From: Leptobrachium leishanense | Taxonomy: Eukaryota > Chordata > Amphibia > Anura > Megophryidae | Length of the DNA stretch: 64,000 nt | Assembly: GCA_009667805.1 (NCBI GenBank) | Contig: CM019069.1 | Coordinates: 91,795,204-91,859,203, forward strand | Direction of reading: 5' to 3' | Part shown: one piece after another, positions 45,575-56,429 of the stretch | Layout: every line of letters begins with the position of its first letter | Numbering within the stretch: the stretch's first letter is position 1 | Translations under genes and position numbers: made by a program | The notes under the pieces: model-generated | What the model was told of the DNA's origin: nothing | Databases searched by the model: none | What the model saw: only the letters and a program-made list of their open reading frames with translations

Positions 45575-46530
45575 CAATACCACAAAAGGGTTACGGTGTG
45601 AAGGGACTTGCTGCCATGAAAGGCACAATATTTGGCTGCACTGACGCCTGTGCCAGATTTATATCATTTTAATTTTTTGAACCGCAGGGTCCAACCCTGC
45701 ACTCTTCCACAATACCACAGAGGGGTTACTGTATGATGACACTTGCTGGCCTGGCACCAAAGGCAGAATGTCTGGGTGCACTGACGCCTTAACCAGATGC
45801 ATATCATTTTAGTTTTTTGAACCACAGGGTCCAACCCTGCACTCTTCCACAATACCACAGAGGGGTTACTGTATGATGACACTTGCTGGCCTGGCACCAA
45901 AGGCACAATATCTGGGTGCACTGACGCCCATTACCAGATAAAAAACTTTTCAATATAGGACCACATGGTCCACCCCTGCATTCTTCCACAATACTACAGA
46001 GGGGTTACTGTATGATGACACTTGCTGGCCTGGCACCAAAGGCACAATATCTGGGTGCACTGACGCCCATTACCAGATAAAAAACTTTTCAATATAGGAC
46101 CGCAAGGTTCACCTCTCCATTCTTCCACAATACTACAGAGGGGTTACTGTATGATGATACTTGCTGGCCTGGCACCAAAGGCACAATATCTGGGTGCACT
46201 GACGCCTTGATTAGAATCATATCTTTTCAATATAGGACCACATGGTCCACCCCTGCATTCTTCCACAATACTACAGAGGGGTTACTGTATGATGATACTT
46301 GCTGGCCTGGCAGTCTTGCACCAAAGGCAGAATATCTGGGTGCACTGATGCCTTTACAAGATGCATATCTTTTTAATATAGGACCGCAAGGTTCACCCCT
46401 GCATTCTTCCACAATACCTCAGAGGGGTTACTGTATGATAGTACTTGCAGGCCTGGCACCAAAAGCACAATATTTGGGTGCACTGCCACTGACGCCGGTA
46501 TCAGATTAATATCCTCAGAGGGGTTATGGT
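45575..46530 (+). repeat. hAT C 3' subterminal array, about 8 units of about 140 bp
   Basis: Anchors 'agaggggttac' lie near 45588 (diverged), 45717, 45857, 45997, 46137, 46276, 46422 and 46516. Units share 'acttgctggcctggcaccaa' and 'tctgggtgcactgacgcc'. This is the same unit as in copies A, B and D. Confidence 0.92.
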
Positions 46531-47134
46531 GTGACCACACTGTTGGGGACGCTAAAGGACCAATTTTGAAGCACCTATTGTTACTTTCATCCAAAGTCTG
46601 CATAAGTTTCACAATAATTTAGCCAAAAAATCAGTAAACTTTTTCTGCGTGTACGAAAATGTCTCCTCTTTTCATACAGACTGCCGCCCCAAGCAGTTGT
46701 TTATGGATAGATTAAAGGAAAAGCATTTACCGTCATTTGAAACGTCATTTTTTTGTTTTTAAGTGTTTCTATACATCCTAGAAATCCGCCACTTCACGGG
46801 CAGGTTATGGGGACCTCCTAGGCACGATAGTTGAAGGAATTTTTGGTTTTTATTTTTAACCCTTATTTCATGGAAAACTCACTGTCCCTTTAAAAACTTT
46901 TTTTTTTAACTTTTTGACCTTGTTTCTTTTCCCCCAGGGCACTACCCGGACCCTCATACACCTGTTATGGCAAATATCTAGCATATATGCCCTCTTGGAG
47001 GGCACTCTAAAAACTGAATTTTCAGGCCCTTTGACTTGCATTGAGTTCGAGTTCGGGTTCGGACCCGAACAAATGGGAAGTTCGGGTTCGGGCCCGAACC
47101 GAACTCGGGTGTTCGGCTCATCCCTAGTTACAAG

Positions 47135-47345
47135 TAACCCCCCTCTTTTTTTATTTATTAATGCAGCACTATTGAATAGTTCACGTTTCAATTATACTGT
47201 GAACAATGATGCTGCACTAATGATTTTTTCCAGTTTTAGCCAAAATTGCATATTTTAAAGTAACGGTTTCCCAGTTCTCATTTTTTTTAACAAGCGTACG
47301 CCATAGAATATATAACCGCAAAGGCTCGGATGATAAAATGTGTGC
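47135..47345 (+). mobile_element. TTAA-type element remnant, right part
   Basis: 'tttcaattatactgtgaac' and 'aatgatgctgcactaa', then 'taacaagcg' and 'tataaccgcaa', match 57900-58080 in order. It stops near 47345 without the right terminus. Confidence 0.65.
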
Positions 47346-47677
47346 TGCTATCCCTATCCTCAAGGCTTACATATTGGCACCCCTTCCAGTTCTCCATTCT
47401 CTATCTTTATATTTATTCTGATATCTCAAACAAGTGTAGGTCCTCGTTCCTCTAATTACAGGTCTATCCTACTGATGGTTCTGGCATACCACATCCAACT
47501 TTTTTCTTGTTAAACCTTCCTACCACTATTAAGCTATGGCTCTTATCCCCAACCACAAATATATATAATTTACACACACACACACACTCAAATAGTTTTT
47601 TCACAAAATAGGGAACTGTCTAACACTGACAAAGTATTTTTCACTTTCAAAAATGAAGAAAAGAAATAACCCTGTGA
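47346..47677. other. Intergenic DNA with a short (CA)n
   Basis: No gene. A (CA)n run lies at about 47574-47587. Confidence 0.5.
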
Positions 47678-47859
47678 CAGGGTTATTCAGAGAGAGGTGA
47701 AAAACAGGAGAATGACTGGAGAAGTGAAAATTCTAGGTCAAAATAGCCAAACCAGAAACATTCTCCCATTTATCTCACTTTCCAAATCGGCTATTTTGAC
47801 CTAAAATTTTCACTTCTCCAGTCATTCTCCTGGTTTTCACATCTCTCTGAATAACCCTG
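47678..47859. mobile_element. 182-bp palindromic MITE, copy 3
   Basis: The ends are 'cagggttattcagagagagg' and 'tctctgaataaccctg', with the same palindromic interior as the copies at 28081 and 29258. The central segment is inverted relative to copy 2, as can happen when a palindrome's middle flips. Flanks TGA/TCA give no clear duplication. Confidence 0.88.
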
Positions 47860-49410
47860 TCAGTTTTAGCTAATTCCCCACCTTTTTTTGTCTAAAACTG
47901 ACTACTCCCTTGTCAATTTTCCATGAATCCTAGTTTAGTCAATAATCTCTGTGCATATTATACGTTCCCAGAGCCCCCAGACTAAGCCCGGGGGCCCAGA
48001 GTGCTGTCAGTCTGCCTGTCTGCCTCTGGGTCCATATTAATAATACAAATGCCTGTGTCTACTAGCACTATGGACATGATTTGCCTGGAAAATATACATA
48101 ATCATGGCATCAAACCTTTTACAAAAAAAAAGAGTTCTCATTCAACCTTTCTAGATGGATAATATATATTGCCAATTATTTTTAATATATGATTTGTAAT
48201 CATTCTAAATCACACTAATTACCTTATAAAATAGCTTATATACTGATTATAAGCTACAACCAAGAAAAGGTTACATTTCAAAAGGAGCACAAACAGACAT
48301 TTATGGTAGGTTTACTTTGCACCTCAGTTACATCATTATTTTCTATCTTGCAAGTTGAATAGAACATTTTAAAATAATCAGATTTGTATCTGGAGATATG
48401 ATATTTTAGTGAGTTTGCTCCTGGCCATTCTAAAAGCAGCATCAGTAATTGAACGTTTGTGGTAATGTGAAGGAACATGACATAGATGCAGTTTGTCCAT
48501 AATTATTTATACAACTTTGGAAAACTTAAGTTCAGTATTTTCTTGTTATTTATGTTGCAGTTTTTCATTTGATTTTCTGCTCATTAAAACATTATGATGT
48601 TTATTCTAAGAACTGAACTCCTATACCTAAAGGTTTTGAAAAAAAACCTGAATCAGCCAGGCAGTGATGCAAACAAACTTTAAATGGCTATAAACAAGGG
48701 CTGATTACTAAGCCATTAATTGAACTCGCAAATGAATAACTTGTGTTCGAATAGGATCTCTACCGAACTGTACGAATAAGCAATCTACCCATTAAGGGGA
48801 ACCTCTATGCCACCCTTTCTTGGGCTCTGACGACTCTGATCACCTTGGCTTCTGCTGATATCGGGGCGCAGAGAATGACACACAGATTTAGGTTATCATC
48901 TCTATGTGCGCAACAGTAAAGCTTGTGCATATCTTTTTCTTAGACTCTGAAAGGGAGGGGTCGTTACATAAGAGGACCCCAGGAACATCAAGCGTCAATC
49001 TGTAACCTTGCCACGAGTTACTTTGTTCTGTATAGCGGGACTGAACATCTCTGGAACATTTTATTATGGAACATTCTGATACAATTAAAGTGTTTTTAAT
49101 ATCATGGTAAGGCAAAAATTTTACCTCTTAGCTACATCTACTTACAGCATCTAAATTGAGCCGTTTTAAAATACAGTATTCCTGTACAGTTATCGCTATT
49201 GCACAAAACTGATGAAACGCTTAAGTAAAACTTGTGCTTTGAAGAACTGACACAGCAGTTAGAAAAGGGAGGGTACAGGGTCAAGCCAACACATAAAAGG
49301 GACATGCATGGTTTGCTAGTGAGCTTTTAAAAACACGCTATGCCTTTTGAATGAGTCAGTAGTTGCATTCAGCAGGCATAAAAAGCAAGTAAATCTGATA
49401 TTTTTTCATA
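47860..49410. other. AT-rich intergenic DNA
   Basis: No gene supported. The longest frames are under 80 codons and featureless. Confidence 0.5.
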
Positions 49411-49411
49411 T

Positions 49412-50931
49412 TTACCTGATCACCGAGTCATCCCCAGCAGCTCCCTTAGATTGTGCCCGCCACTCGGGAGAAATGCCAGCTGCCCCATCTCTCGGTATTG
49501 CGATCAGCTGCTGGAGAGAATGGGGGGTGGTTGATGTCTCCAAAGAAAAGGGTTGGGGATCTGAGCCAGCTGCCCAGTATCCAGGGGGTACACAAAATGA
49601 AACCACAGCTGCATTGTAATTATCCCCCTGTGGTTGATTCCAGAGAACACTGGCACTCGACTCCATTGTTGGCTCTTCACCTGGGGCTGTGTAGAGCAAT
49701 GCTGGCGGTGTGGGGCTGTTTTCTTCCCAGAGATCCAGGCTATCCAAATGCAGGCAGAGCCCAGCCGCACCATGCTCTGACGCCAGCACTTCATCTGGGT
49801 TACCTGTTTTGCCCTCGTGAATCACCAACTCCAGCAAGCTGTCCTCCCCACTCACAGGCTCTGGCAACACCATAACTTGGGGATCTGGGGCAACTGTCTC
49901 ACATCCTGACAGTTCTGGGGGAAAGGTTCCAATCTCCTCGACAACTCCAGAGTCTATAGCTGGCACAGAAAAATCAAGGTCTTCAAGCTTGCCCAGCCCT
50001 CCTAGGCTGGGAGCACACTGTGGCCCATCTGCCACGCATCCCAGTAAACTGCTAGTGGGGTCTTTAGTCTCACCCACTGTCGCAAGGCATTCCTCCCTCG
50101 ACAGTGCACAAACGTCCCTCTGGGTCACATCGGTTGAGACCACAGTCCCATCCACTGTTGTAGGGCAAAAATCCTCTGCTGCCTGAAGAGAGGAGGCATT
50201 CTGCACTATTGGTAGCTCCTCTGTCTGCTTCTCTGTGCAGAGCTTCTCGGGGTGAAGTTGGCTTACCTGCTCACTGAGGTCTTGCAGTCGCTTGTAGGAT
50301 TTCTCCAGCTTCCACTCCTTGCTGATCAACACCTCCAAGTCGTCTTGTAGCCAGTCCACCACACGTCAGAGAGGTTTAGCAGGTTTTCGCTGTACTCTGC
50401 AATCACTTCCCATCTCCACTCCATGTCATCTCCGAAATCTGGTTCTCTGGACATTTTCCCGAACAACAGTCCCGGGCCGCTGTAGCCAAAGCCTTCTGTC
50501 GGGCTGTTATTGTCCACGCTCTGAGTTCCCATCTGGACTACATACCATCGAAGGGCTTCATAGCTCTCCTCCAGCCGTGTCTCTTCATAGACCAGACAAG
50601 CCAGATCAGTCATCCAATTCTTGTGGCGTTGCTTATTCACCAACGCCTCACACTCTGTTTTCCTTTTCAGGTATCTTTCTTCGGATGAGGGGAGGATCTT
50701 GTTCTGGTAGTGCTGCTCTTTGTCCAGCGCATTGTGCCAGAGTTGCCAACGTGCTGTATCAGCCCAGTTCCACTCTGTTACAGGTCCACGATGGTTTGCT
50801 CGTACCTCTCGCAACCTCTGCCAGTATGCTGTAACTGTGACTGCTGCCATCTTCTGCTTCTGCTGCACCGTCTGGATATCGAATACCGGTGATAGTTTGG
50901 ATGTCCTTAGACTGTAGGAAGCATCCCACAT
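49412..50931 (-). pseudogene. Gag-like ORF of a gypsy-type element (one frameshift)
   Basis: A 201-codon frame starts at the ATG at 50931 (MWDASYSL), twelve bases past the LTR end, and is continued, after a single frameshift at about 50350-50362, by a 316-codon frame to 49412. The joined length would be about 505 residues. The first half is rich in Trp, Glu and Lys ('AYWQRLREVRANHRG', 'WNWADTARWQLWHNAL') and predicted helical. The second half is acidic, Pro/Ser-rich and low in structure. No zinc knuckle, protease or reverse transcriptase is visible. Its place directly after an LTR and a primer-site-like segment suggests the first ORF of an LTR retrotransposon. I do not recognise the family with certainty. 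Sequence homology stops after 49412, so pol is missing. Confidence 0.6.
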
Positions 50932-51221
50932 GCTGCCACCACTGTAACAGATCTCTGTGCCCAGACAGGGTCACATCTGTCAAATGCTGCTTCCTCGCTG
51001 GACACCCAGTTTCTCCTCGTGACTCACACCGTTCTTTAGTACCTTAGCCACGGCTTAAGGCCCGGTGCATGTAGAGAGCCTGGCTAGCATCCTCAGAAAT
51101 AAGCGGAAGCTGTAGACCTGGTGCCTTTCCTTGGCACAGCGGGCAGAAGATTCCTGGTACCCCAAATCATGAGTTGTGACTTCAAGCTTGGTCAGAATAG
51201 AACTGGCTGTTTATTACATAG

Positions 51222-51726
51222 TTAGGGCAAAAAAATAGGAAGCCTCAGCGTCTGGAATAGGTTCCCATTGTTCTATTCAGTTGGATCGTGGATATTATAA
51301 TCGCCAAATTTGGCAAAAAAGGAAAGAAAGATGGGTGTAAGGTAGAAAATATTTTTAATTCCAAAATGGATAAATGGGTAAAATAGCATAGATATGCTCA
51401 AAGCCCGACGTGTTTCGTCTACAGCTAGACTTTTTCAAGGGCAATACAGGTTAAAAAGCAAAAAAATCATATAACAAACAGAACACCCATCTTTCCTTTT
51501 ATTACCCATGCAGGGATTTCATTGGTCAGTTCATTAACTGTGGCGTTTTCCTTATATGGTAAGGTCACAGACCACATTTACACTCCCCTGAGTCTTTGTT
51601 CTTAAAGTCCAATCCGCTCATTTGTTGTTGTCAAAAAAACATTTTCATTGGATCTCTTTCATTTCGTTTTCGGAACATCGGGGAATCGTTTCATCTCCCT
51701 TCCTGGTTCTTCCTCATTCCGTAGGG
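51222..51726 (-). repeat. Inverted left arm of the PLE, including a 37-bp RT fragment
   Basis: Bases 51222-51689 are the reverse complement of the right arm (from 'agggcaaaaaaataggaagc' to 'cggggaatcgtttc'). Bases 51690-51726 then match the reverse complement of 52005-52041, inside the reverse-transcriptase coding region. On the minus strand the arm is therefore an internally deleted PLE: RT fragment joined to 3' sequence at a shared GAA. Confidence 0.88.
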
Positions 51727-51730
51727 CAGA

Positions 51731-53362
51731 ATTTTGCCAAAGGTGCATAAAAATGTTAATGAACCACCCGGAAGACCGATTATCAGTGGTATCGACTCCC
51801 TTACTGCTAATTTATCTGAATTTATTGACTTCTTTCTTCAACCTCTGGTCAAGAAAACCCCTTCGTATATTAAAGATTCTTGTCATATTCTACAGGAGAT
51901 GGAGAACATAGAGTGGCACTCAACTTACTGTTGGGCAACACTGGATGTAACAGCCCTATACACGGTAATCCAACATGACCTGGGAATTGAAGTGGTGGAT
52001 GCCACCCTACGGAATGAGGAAGAACCAGGAAGGGAGATGAAGGAATTCCTAAAGGTGGCCATAAGATTTATTTTGGAACACAATTATTTTTTATTCAATG
52101 AATGTTTTTTTCTACAGGTCAACGGTACGGCCATGGGCACCAAGTTTGCCCCCAGTTACGCCAATGTTTATATGGCGTATTGGGAGGACTCCTTCATTTG
52201 GGGTTCCTCCCAATGGGGGGCAAGCTTGGTGCTCTGGCGGCGGTACATTGACGATGTTATTGTGATCTGGGATGGTGAGGAGGAATCATTTAATCAGTTT
52301 GTACAATATATCAACTCCAACAATTTTGGTCTAAAATTCACGGTCAATTTTCATCGCGAATACATAAACTTTTTGGATATTTTGTTTTTTAATCAGGATA
52401 ACTCGGTGAAAAGTAAATGTTATTTCAAACCTACGGATGGCAATGGCTACATTCACTATACTAGTAGTCATTACAAACCTTGGTTGGATGGAATCCCAAG
52501 AAGCCAAGCTCTGAGAGTGAGAAGGAATTGTACGGAACGAAAAGATTATTGGGACCAAGTGTCTACGATTCAGGAGAAACTGATTGCCAAAAAATATAAC
52601 AGAAATTAAATTATAAGGATCTGTGGGGAAGTGGGTGAAGTTGAAAAGAAAGATCTTCTGAAAATGAAACCGAAGAAGAATGTCCTCAATCAGAAATATC
52701 AATTCGTCTTCTCCACAAAATTCAATGCACATCATTATAAGATTAGAAAGATCTTGGCAAGGAACTGGTTTATTTTAAAAAAAGATCCAATACTTCGGGA
52801 AATTATCCCAGAAAAACCAAATGTAGTGTATAAGCGAGCAAGAAACTTAAAATCTATTATCGCACCCAGTGCCACCTTCCAACCAACTAAGACAGAAGCA
52901 ATCGGTGAACCGAGAGGTTTCTATGGATGTTTAAAATGTAAAGCCTGTAAACATTTGAGGAAGAATAAAACCAATCTCTTTTCAAGTACAGTCACGAAAG
53001 AGACTTTTAAGATCAAAACTAGGATCACATGTGACACTAAGTTCGTCATTTATTTGCTGAAATGTGGCTGTGGGAAACAATACATCGGCAAAACAATACG
53101 CAAATTGAAAGAAAGGATATTGGAACACCAAAATAATATTAGAATTTTTTTTCTCAAACACTCGGTCCCTGTACACTGTAATAATTATCCTTTATTCAAT
53201 TTTGGATCGTTTGATTTTGTGGGACTTGAACATGTAGAAGAATTTTGGAGGGGAGGTGATAGAAATAAAAAATTACTGCAGAGGGAGTCCTTTTGGATAT
53301 ATAAATTAAGAACGATGGCACCTTCGGGTTTGAATGAAGAACTTGATCTCACCTGCTTTTAG
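51731..53362 (+). pseudogene. PLE reverse transcriptase plus GIY-YIG endonuclease (one in-frame stop)
   Basis: One frame runs from the 5' junction to TAG at 53360-53362, interrupted only by TAA at 52607-52609. Visible reverse-transcriptase motifs are 'PKVHKN' and 'GRPIISG' at the start, 'ATLDVTALYT' with the motif A Asp at 51944-51946, 'NGTAMGTKFAPSYAN' (motif B) and 'YIDDV' (motif C) at 52244-52258. After the stop come a Cys-rich linker 'YGCLKCKACKHL' near 52920-52960 and the GIY-YIG endonuclease, 'VIYLLKCGCGKQYIGKTIR' at about 53045-53105 and 'RILEHQNNI'. The frame ends 'APSGLNEELDLTCF'. The N-terminal part, usually several hundred residues, is missing because the element is 5' truncated. 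The family copies RNA at a nicked target; this copy is inactive. Confidence 0.93.
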
Positions 53363-53437
53363 GGCCTCTTAGACGGCCCTATCGGGAAATAGTGCCTCCT
53401 ACTGTGTACATTTTGGACACCATAATAGTCGAAAAAA

Positions 53438-53770
53438 CATTTTATTCATTTTTTTTATTTTTATTTTTATTTTTATTTTCTTTTTTATTTTTCTTTTCAT
53501 TTTCTTTTTATTCTTATTTTTATTTTTATTTCATTTTTATCTTTATTTCTATTTTTATTTTTATTTTCTTTCTTTATTTATTCTTTATGAAGAAATTTAT
53601 ACAAGATATTAAGGGATATCTCTTTTTAGGGGTTTCCTTTCTTTTTTCCCCTTGTTTCAGGGTTGGTAAGATAAACTTTTTATCTATATATTTGTAATTT
53701 ATTTTTTATTATTTATTTTTAATTTTTTAATTTTTATTTTATTATTTTTTTAATTTTCTGTTTCTATACA
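53438..53770 (+). repeat. T-rich low-complexity tract
   Basis: Runs of 'tttttatttttattttc' occupy most of this stretch. A 101-codon Phe-rich frame across it is an artefact. It lies in the 3' untranslated region of the PLE. Confidence 0.85.
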
Positions 53771-54304
53771 TTTTTACATTTTTCTTATATATATTTTTCT
53801 CCTTTTATGAATTGAAGAGAAAAATCTGCTTTCCGAACGATCCTGGATACATCGGGAATAAAGATTCGTACAAGAATCGTGGATTGGAGATCGATCATCG
53901 AGTCCTAATTAATACGATGGCAAAGTTCCGGATGTTTTTCGCGGGGACGGAAGTGGAGGTGGAGATCACGAGGGAAATTAGATCCGAACAGGGGAAGATG
54001 CTGCAGTACGAAAGAACTTCCGGTCGGATTGAAATCGGAAGTCAAGATAGAAATGAATACCGGAAACGATTCCCCCGATGTTCCGAAAACGAAACGAAAG
54101 AGATCCAATGAAAATGGCTTTTTGAAAACAACAAATGAGCGGATTGGACTTTAAGAACAAAGACTCATGGGAGTGTAAATGTGGTCTGTGACCTTACCAT
54201 ATAAGGAAAACGCCACAGTTAATGAACTGACCAACGAAATCCCTGTATGGGTAATAAAAGGAAAGATGGGTGTTCTGTTTGTTATATGATTTTTTTGCTT
54301 TTTA

Positions 54305-54350
54305 ACCTGTATTGCCCTTGAAAAAGTCTAGCTGTAGACGAAACACGTCG
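54305..54350 (+). ncRNA. Degenerate hammerhead-like core in the PLE arm
   Basis: A clear stem II (GTCTA/TAGAC with loop GCTG, 54326-54339) is followed by GAAAC at 54340-54344. The upstream core reads CTTGAAAA instead of CTGATGA. The minus-strand twin is at about 51411-51440 with the same change, so the loss predates or accompanied the inversion. Confidence 0.45.
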
Positions 54351-54641
54351 GGCTTTGAGCATATCTATGCTATTTTATCCATTTATCCATTTTGGAATTA
54401 AAAATATTTTCTACCTTACACCGATCTTTCTTTCCTTTTTTGCCAAATTTGGCGATTATAATATCCACGATCCAACTGAATAGAACAACGGGAACCTATT
54501 CCAGACGCTGAGGCTTCCTATTTTTTTGCCCTATCTTGGACCATCTCCGGGGAACCTCCTCAGCATTTCATCATAAAAAGATAAGTTGACTTCCTTTTCC
54601 TTTCTATCACCATTTGCCGGTTGCTATTGTTTATTACATAG

Positions 54642-54966
54642 TGACAGCTCTCCCTCGTACTGTCAGACTTTCCCCTAACTTCTCTTCCTTCAAACGCTCC
54701 CTTAAAACATTCCTATTTAGGGAAGCCTACCACCCAACTCACTGACGCAACCATCAATCACTCTCACCTCACAGTCCTCTCCTCCTGTTTCCAACCCCAA
54801 CCCTCCCAGATTGTGAGTTCCTACGGGAATAGGGCCCTTATCTCCTCCTGTACTGTTTGTCAAATGTTGTTCAATTTATTGTAACCCTGTCTATACTGTT
54901 CTTATTGTACAGCGCTGCGGAATATGCTGGCGCTTTATAAATAAAGAATAATAATAATAATAATAC
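54642..54966 (+). mobile_element. L2-like LINE/SINE 3' end with (ATA)n tail
   Basis: The first part encodes 'SFKRSLKTFLFREAYHP', like the C-terminus of L2/CR1-type ORF2. It is followed by 'agattgtgagttcctacggg', 'tgtacagcgctgcggaatat', 'gctggcgctttataaataaa' and a (ATA)n tail at 54943-54965. This is the standard 3' end of such elements. Confidence 0.75.
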
Positions 54967-55465
54967 ACAGGCAAGAACAACCCCTTTCATGCTTACACCT
55001 AACAGATAACATCACAGATACAGTCAACCACCAACTCCATTTGCATACAATCAAGCAGATAGCTGTACAGATCAGATAACTACACAGGACCTTCAAACAA
55101 TGGAGAATGGGGGAAGGAGAAAGTAAGGGGAAACAAAAGGAATTTCTTACAGAGAGAATTTACACAATAGAGAGAGCAGGTACTAATACAGAGATCTACA
55201 CTATACAGAGAAAAGGTTAGATAATTGAGGGAATGTACGCAAAATACACAACAAGAGACTATACAATAAATACACAAGGGAATAACCCACAGACATCAGA
55301 AATATTTAGTTAACTGGCAGATATATATAAAACAGTGAGAAAACCAAATATATTTAAAAGGTACGCCAGTTCCCCCAATAGTCTCTTTCATGAGCCATAG
55401 TCTCTGGGCAGGAGACTAGCACACAGCCCCCTCCATGTCGCACAGTGACGGCGTGTTCTGTCACA

Positions 55466-56429
55466 CCTAGGTATACATAAAAAAAATTAACGCACTGAGC
55501 ATCTGCGTCTGAGTTGCTCCTCCTCCCTCCTGCACTGTGAACTGAGGGGAGGGCTAAACTTTCACCCCCAGCTAGTGCAGAGACAGGGAAGGAAAAATCC
55601 ACAGGGAGAAAAAAAGAGACAGCAGAGAGAGACAACAAAGAAAAGCAGAGACAAAGCAAGAAAAGGTAAAGGCTGAAAGACAGCAAGATAAAGCAGAGGT
55701 CCAGCAAGAAAAGTTGCAGTGAGAATGCACACAAGACACAGCTCAAGAAAGATTGTGAGAGTGAGTGACCATGAGGGAGTTTGAGTGAGACAGGAGTATG
55801 TATACCATGAAAGAGCCTATGTGAGCATGTCACTGGGTGAATGAGCTAGTCTGTGTGTGAGAGCATGACTGTGTGAGCGTGTCAGTGGGTGGATGAGTGA
55901 GTCTGTGTGTGTGAGAGCGTGAGTGTGTGAGCGTGTCAGTGGGTGAATGAGCGAGTCTGTGTGTGAGAGCGGGAGTGTCTGAGCAAGTCAGCGGGTGAAT
56001 GTGTTTTGCTTTCACAGGTGCAGAGATAGCTAATATTCAGTTCCTCAATTTCCCCAATCTGAAGTCCTGAGCGTGCACAGCTTGTGTTAGTTAATACAGT
56101 CGCAGGTATTTATAAAGCGCTAGCAAGTTCCGTAGCGCTGTAAAATGGGAAAGGCAGAATAGCAAATGTCCATACAAGTAAAACACAACAGTAGGAGAGA
56201 GGACCCTGCCCAAGAGTTTACAATCTAAGAGGAGAGGGGTGACACATTTTTTAAAAACTTTATTCTAGTATAAGTGTTTGAATGTCAATTTTAAAAAATA
56301 TTTCTAGACATGCATATCCCTTTAATTATGCTGACATGGTCACAGTACCTCGACTGCCCTTTTAATGTAAAACAAACTGTTTATGCTAGCCATTCATTTA
56401 GCAAACCTAAAGAAAAGATTTGCCTTAAC
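55466..56429. other. Purine-rich DNA, a tandem repeat and an L2-like tail
   Basis: A purine-rich tract (AG and GAAA motifs) lies at about 55570-55700. A roughly 60-bp unit, 'gtgagcgtgtcagtgggtg' plus 'gagtctgtgtgtgagagcg', repeats about three times at 55815-55996. On the minus strand about 56085-56250 reads 'tagattgtaaactcttgggc' then 'tacagcgctacggaacttgc', an L2-like tail. No gene. Confidence 0.6.

Larger units (their letters stand above)
41006..47126 (+). mobile_element. hAT transposon copy C, plus strand, best preserved
   Basis: The termini TAGGGATGAGC and its inverse are flanked by GTTACAAG on both sides (8 bp, perfect). Order is terminal region, 5' array (41425-42165), transposase (42273-45521), 3' array (45575-46530) and terminal region. 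The terminal 130 bp are rich in 'gttcgg' and 'cgaac' motifs and the next part has 'tgccctcttggagggca', a small hairpin kept in copies A, B and D. The total of 6121 bp is long for a hAT element, mostly because of the arrays and a long transposase. The coding frame is damaged in only about four places. Confidence 0.94.
51222..54627 (+). mobile_element. Penelope-like element with inverted arms and 14-bp duplication
   Basis: TGTTTATTACATAG occurs at 51208-51221 and again at 54628-54641. Inside, the order is an inverted arm (51222-51726), the reverse transcriptase/endonuclease frame (51731-53362), a T-rich 3' region, and a right arm (54073-54627). The left arm is the reverse complement of about 54073-54535. 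PLEs often carry a partial second copy in inverse orientation at the 5' end. The single premature stop and well preserved arms mark it as the youngest PLE here. It is inserted in an LTR. Confidence 0.9.
50943..55465 (-). mobile_element. Gypsy-type LTR, minus strand, interrupted by a PLE and an L2-like tail
   Basis: On the minus strand the LTR starts TGTGACAGAACACGCC at 55465 and ends GATCTGTTACA at 50943. It is followed directly by 'gtggtggcagcatgtgggat', a primer-site-like segment that runs into the gag-like ORF. Removing the PLE (51222-54627), one copy of its duplication, and the L2-like tail (about 54642-54966) leaves an LTR of roughly 770 bp. Only one LTR is present in the window, so no duplication can be tested. 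Confidence 0.65.

Noticed and set aside
53392..53697. Phe-rich 101-codon frame that looks membrane-like
   Set aside because: It is a translation of T-rich low-complexity DNA in the PLE 3' region.
55815..56015. Thr/His-rich minus-strand frame
   Set aside because: It is the translation of a roughly 60-bp tandem repeat.
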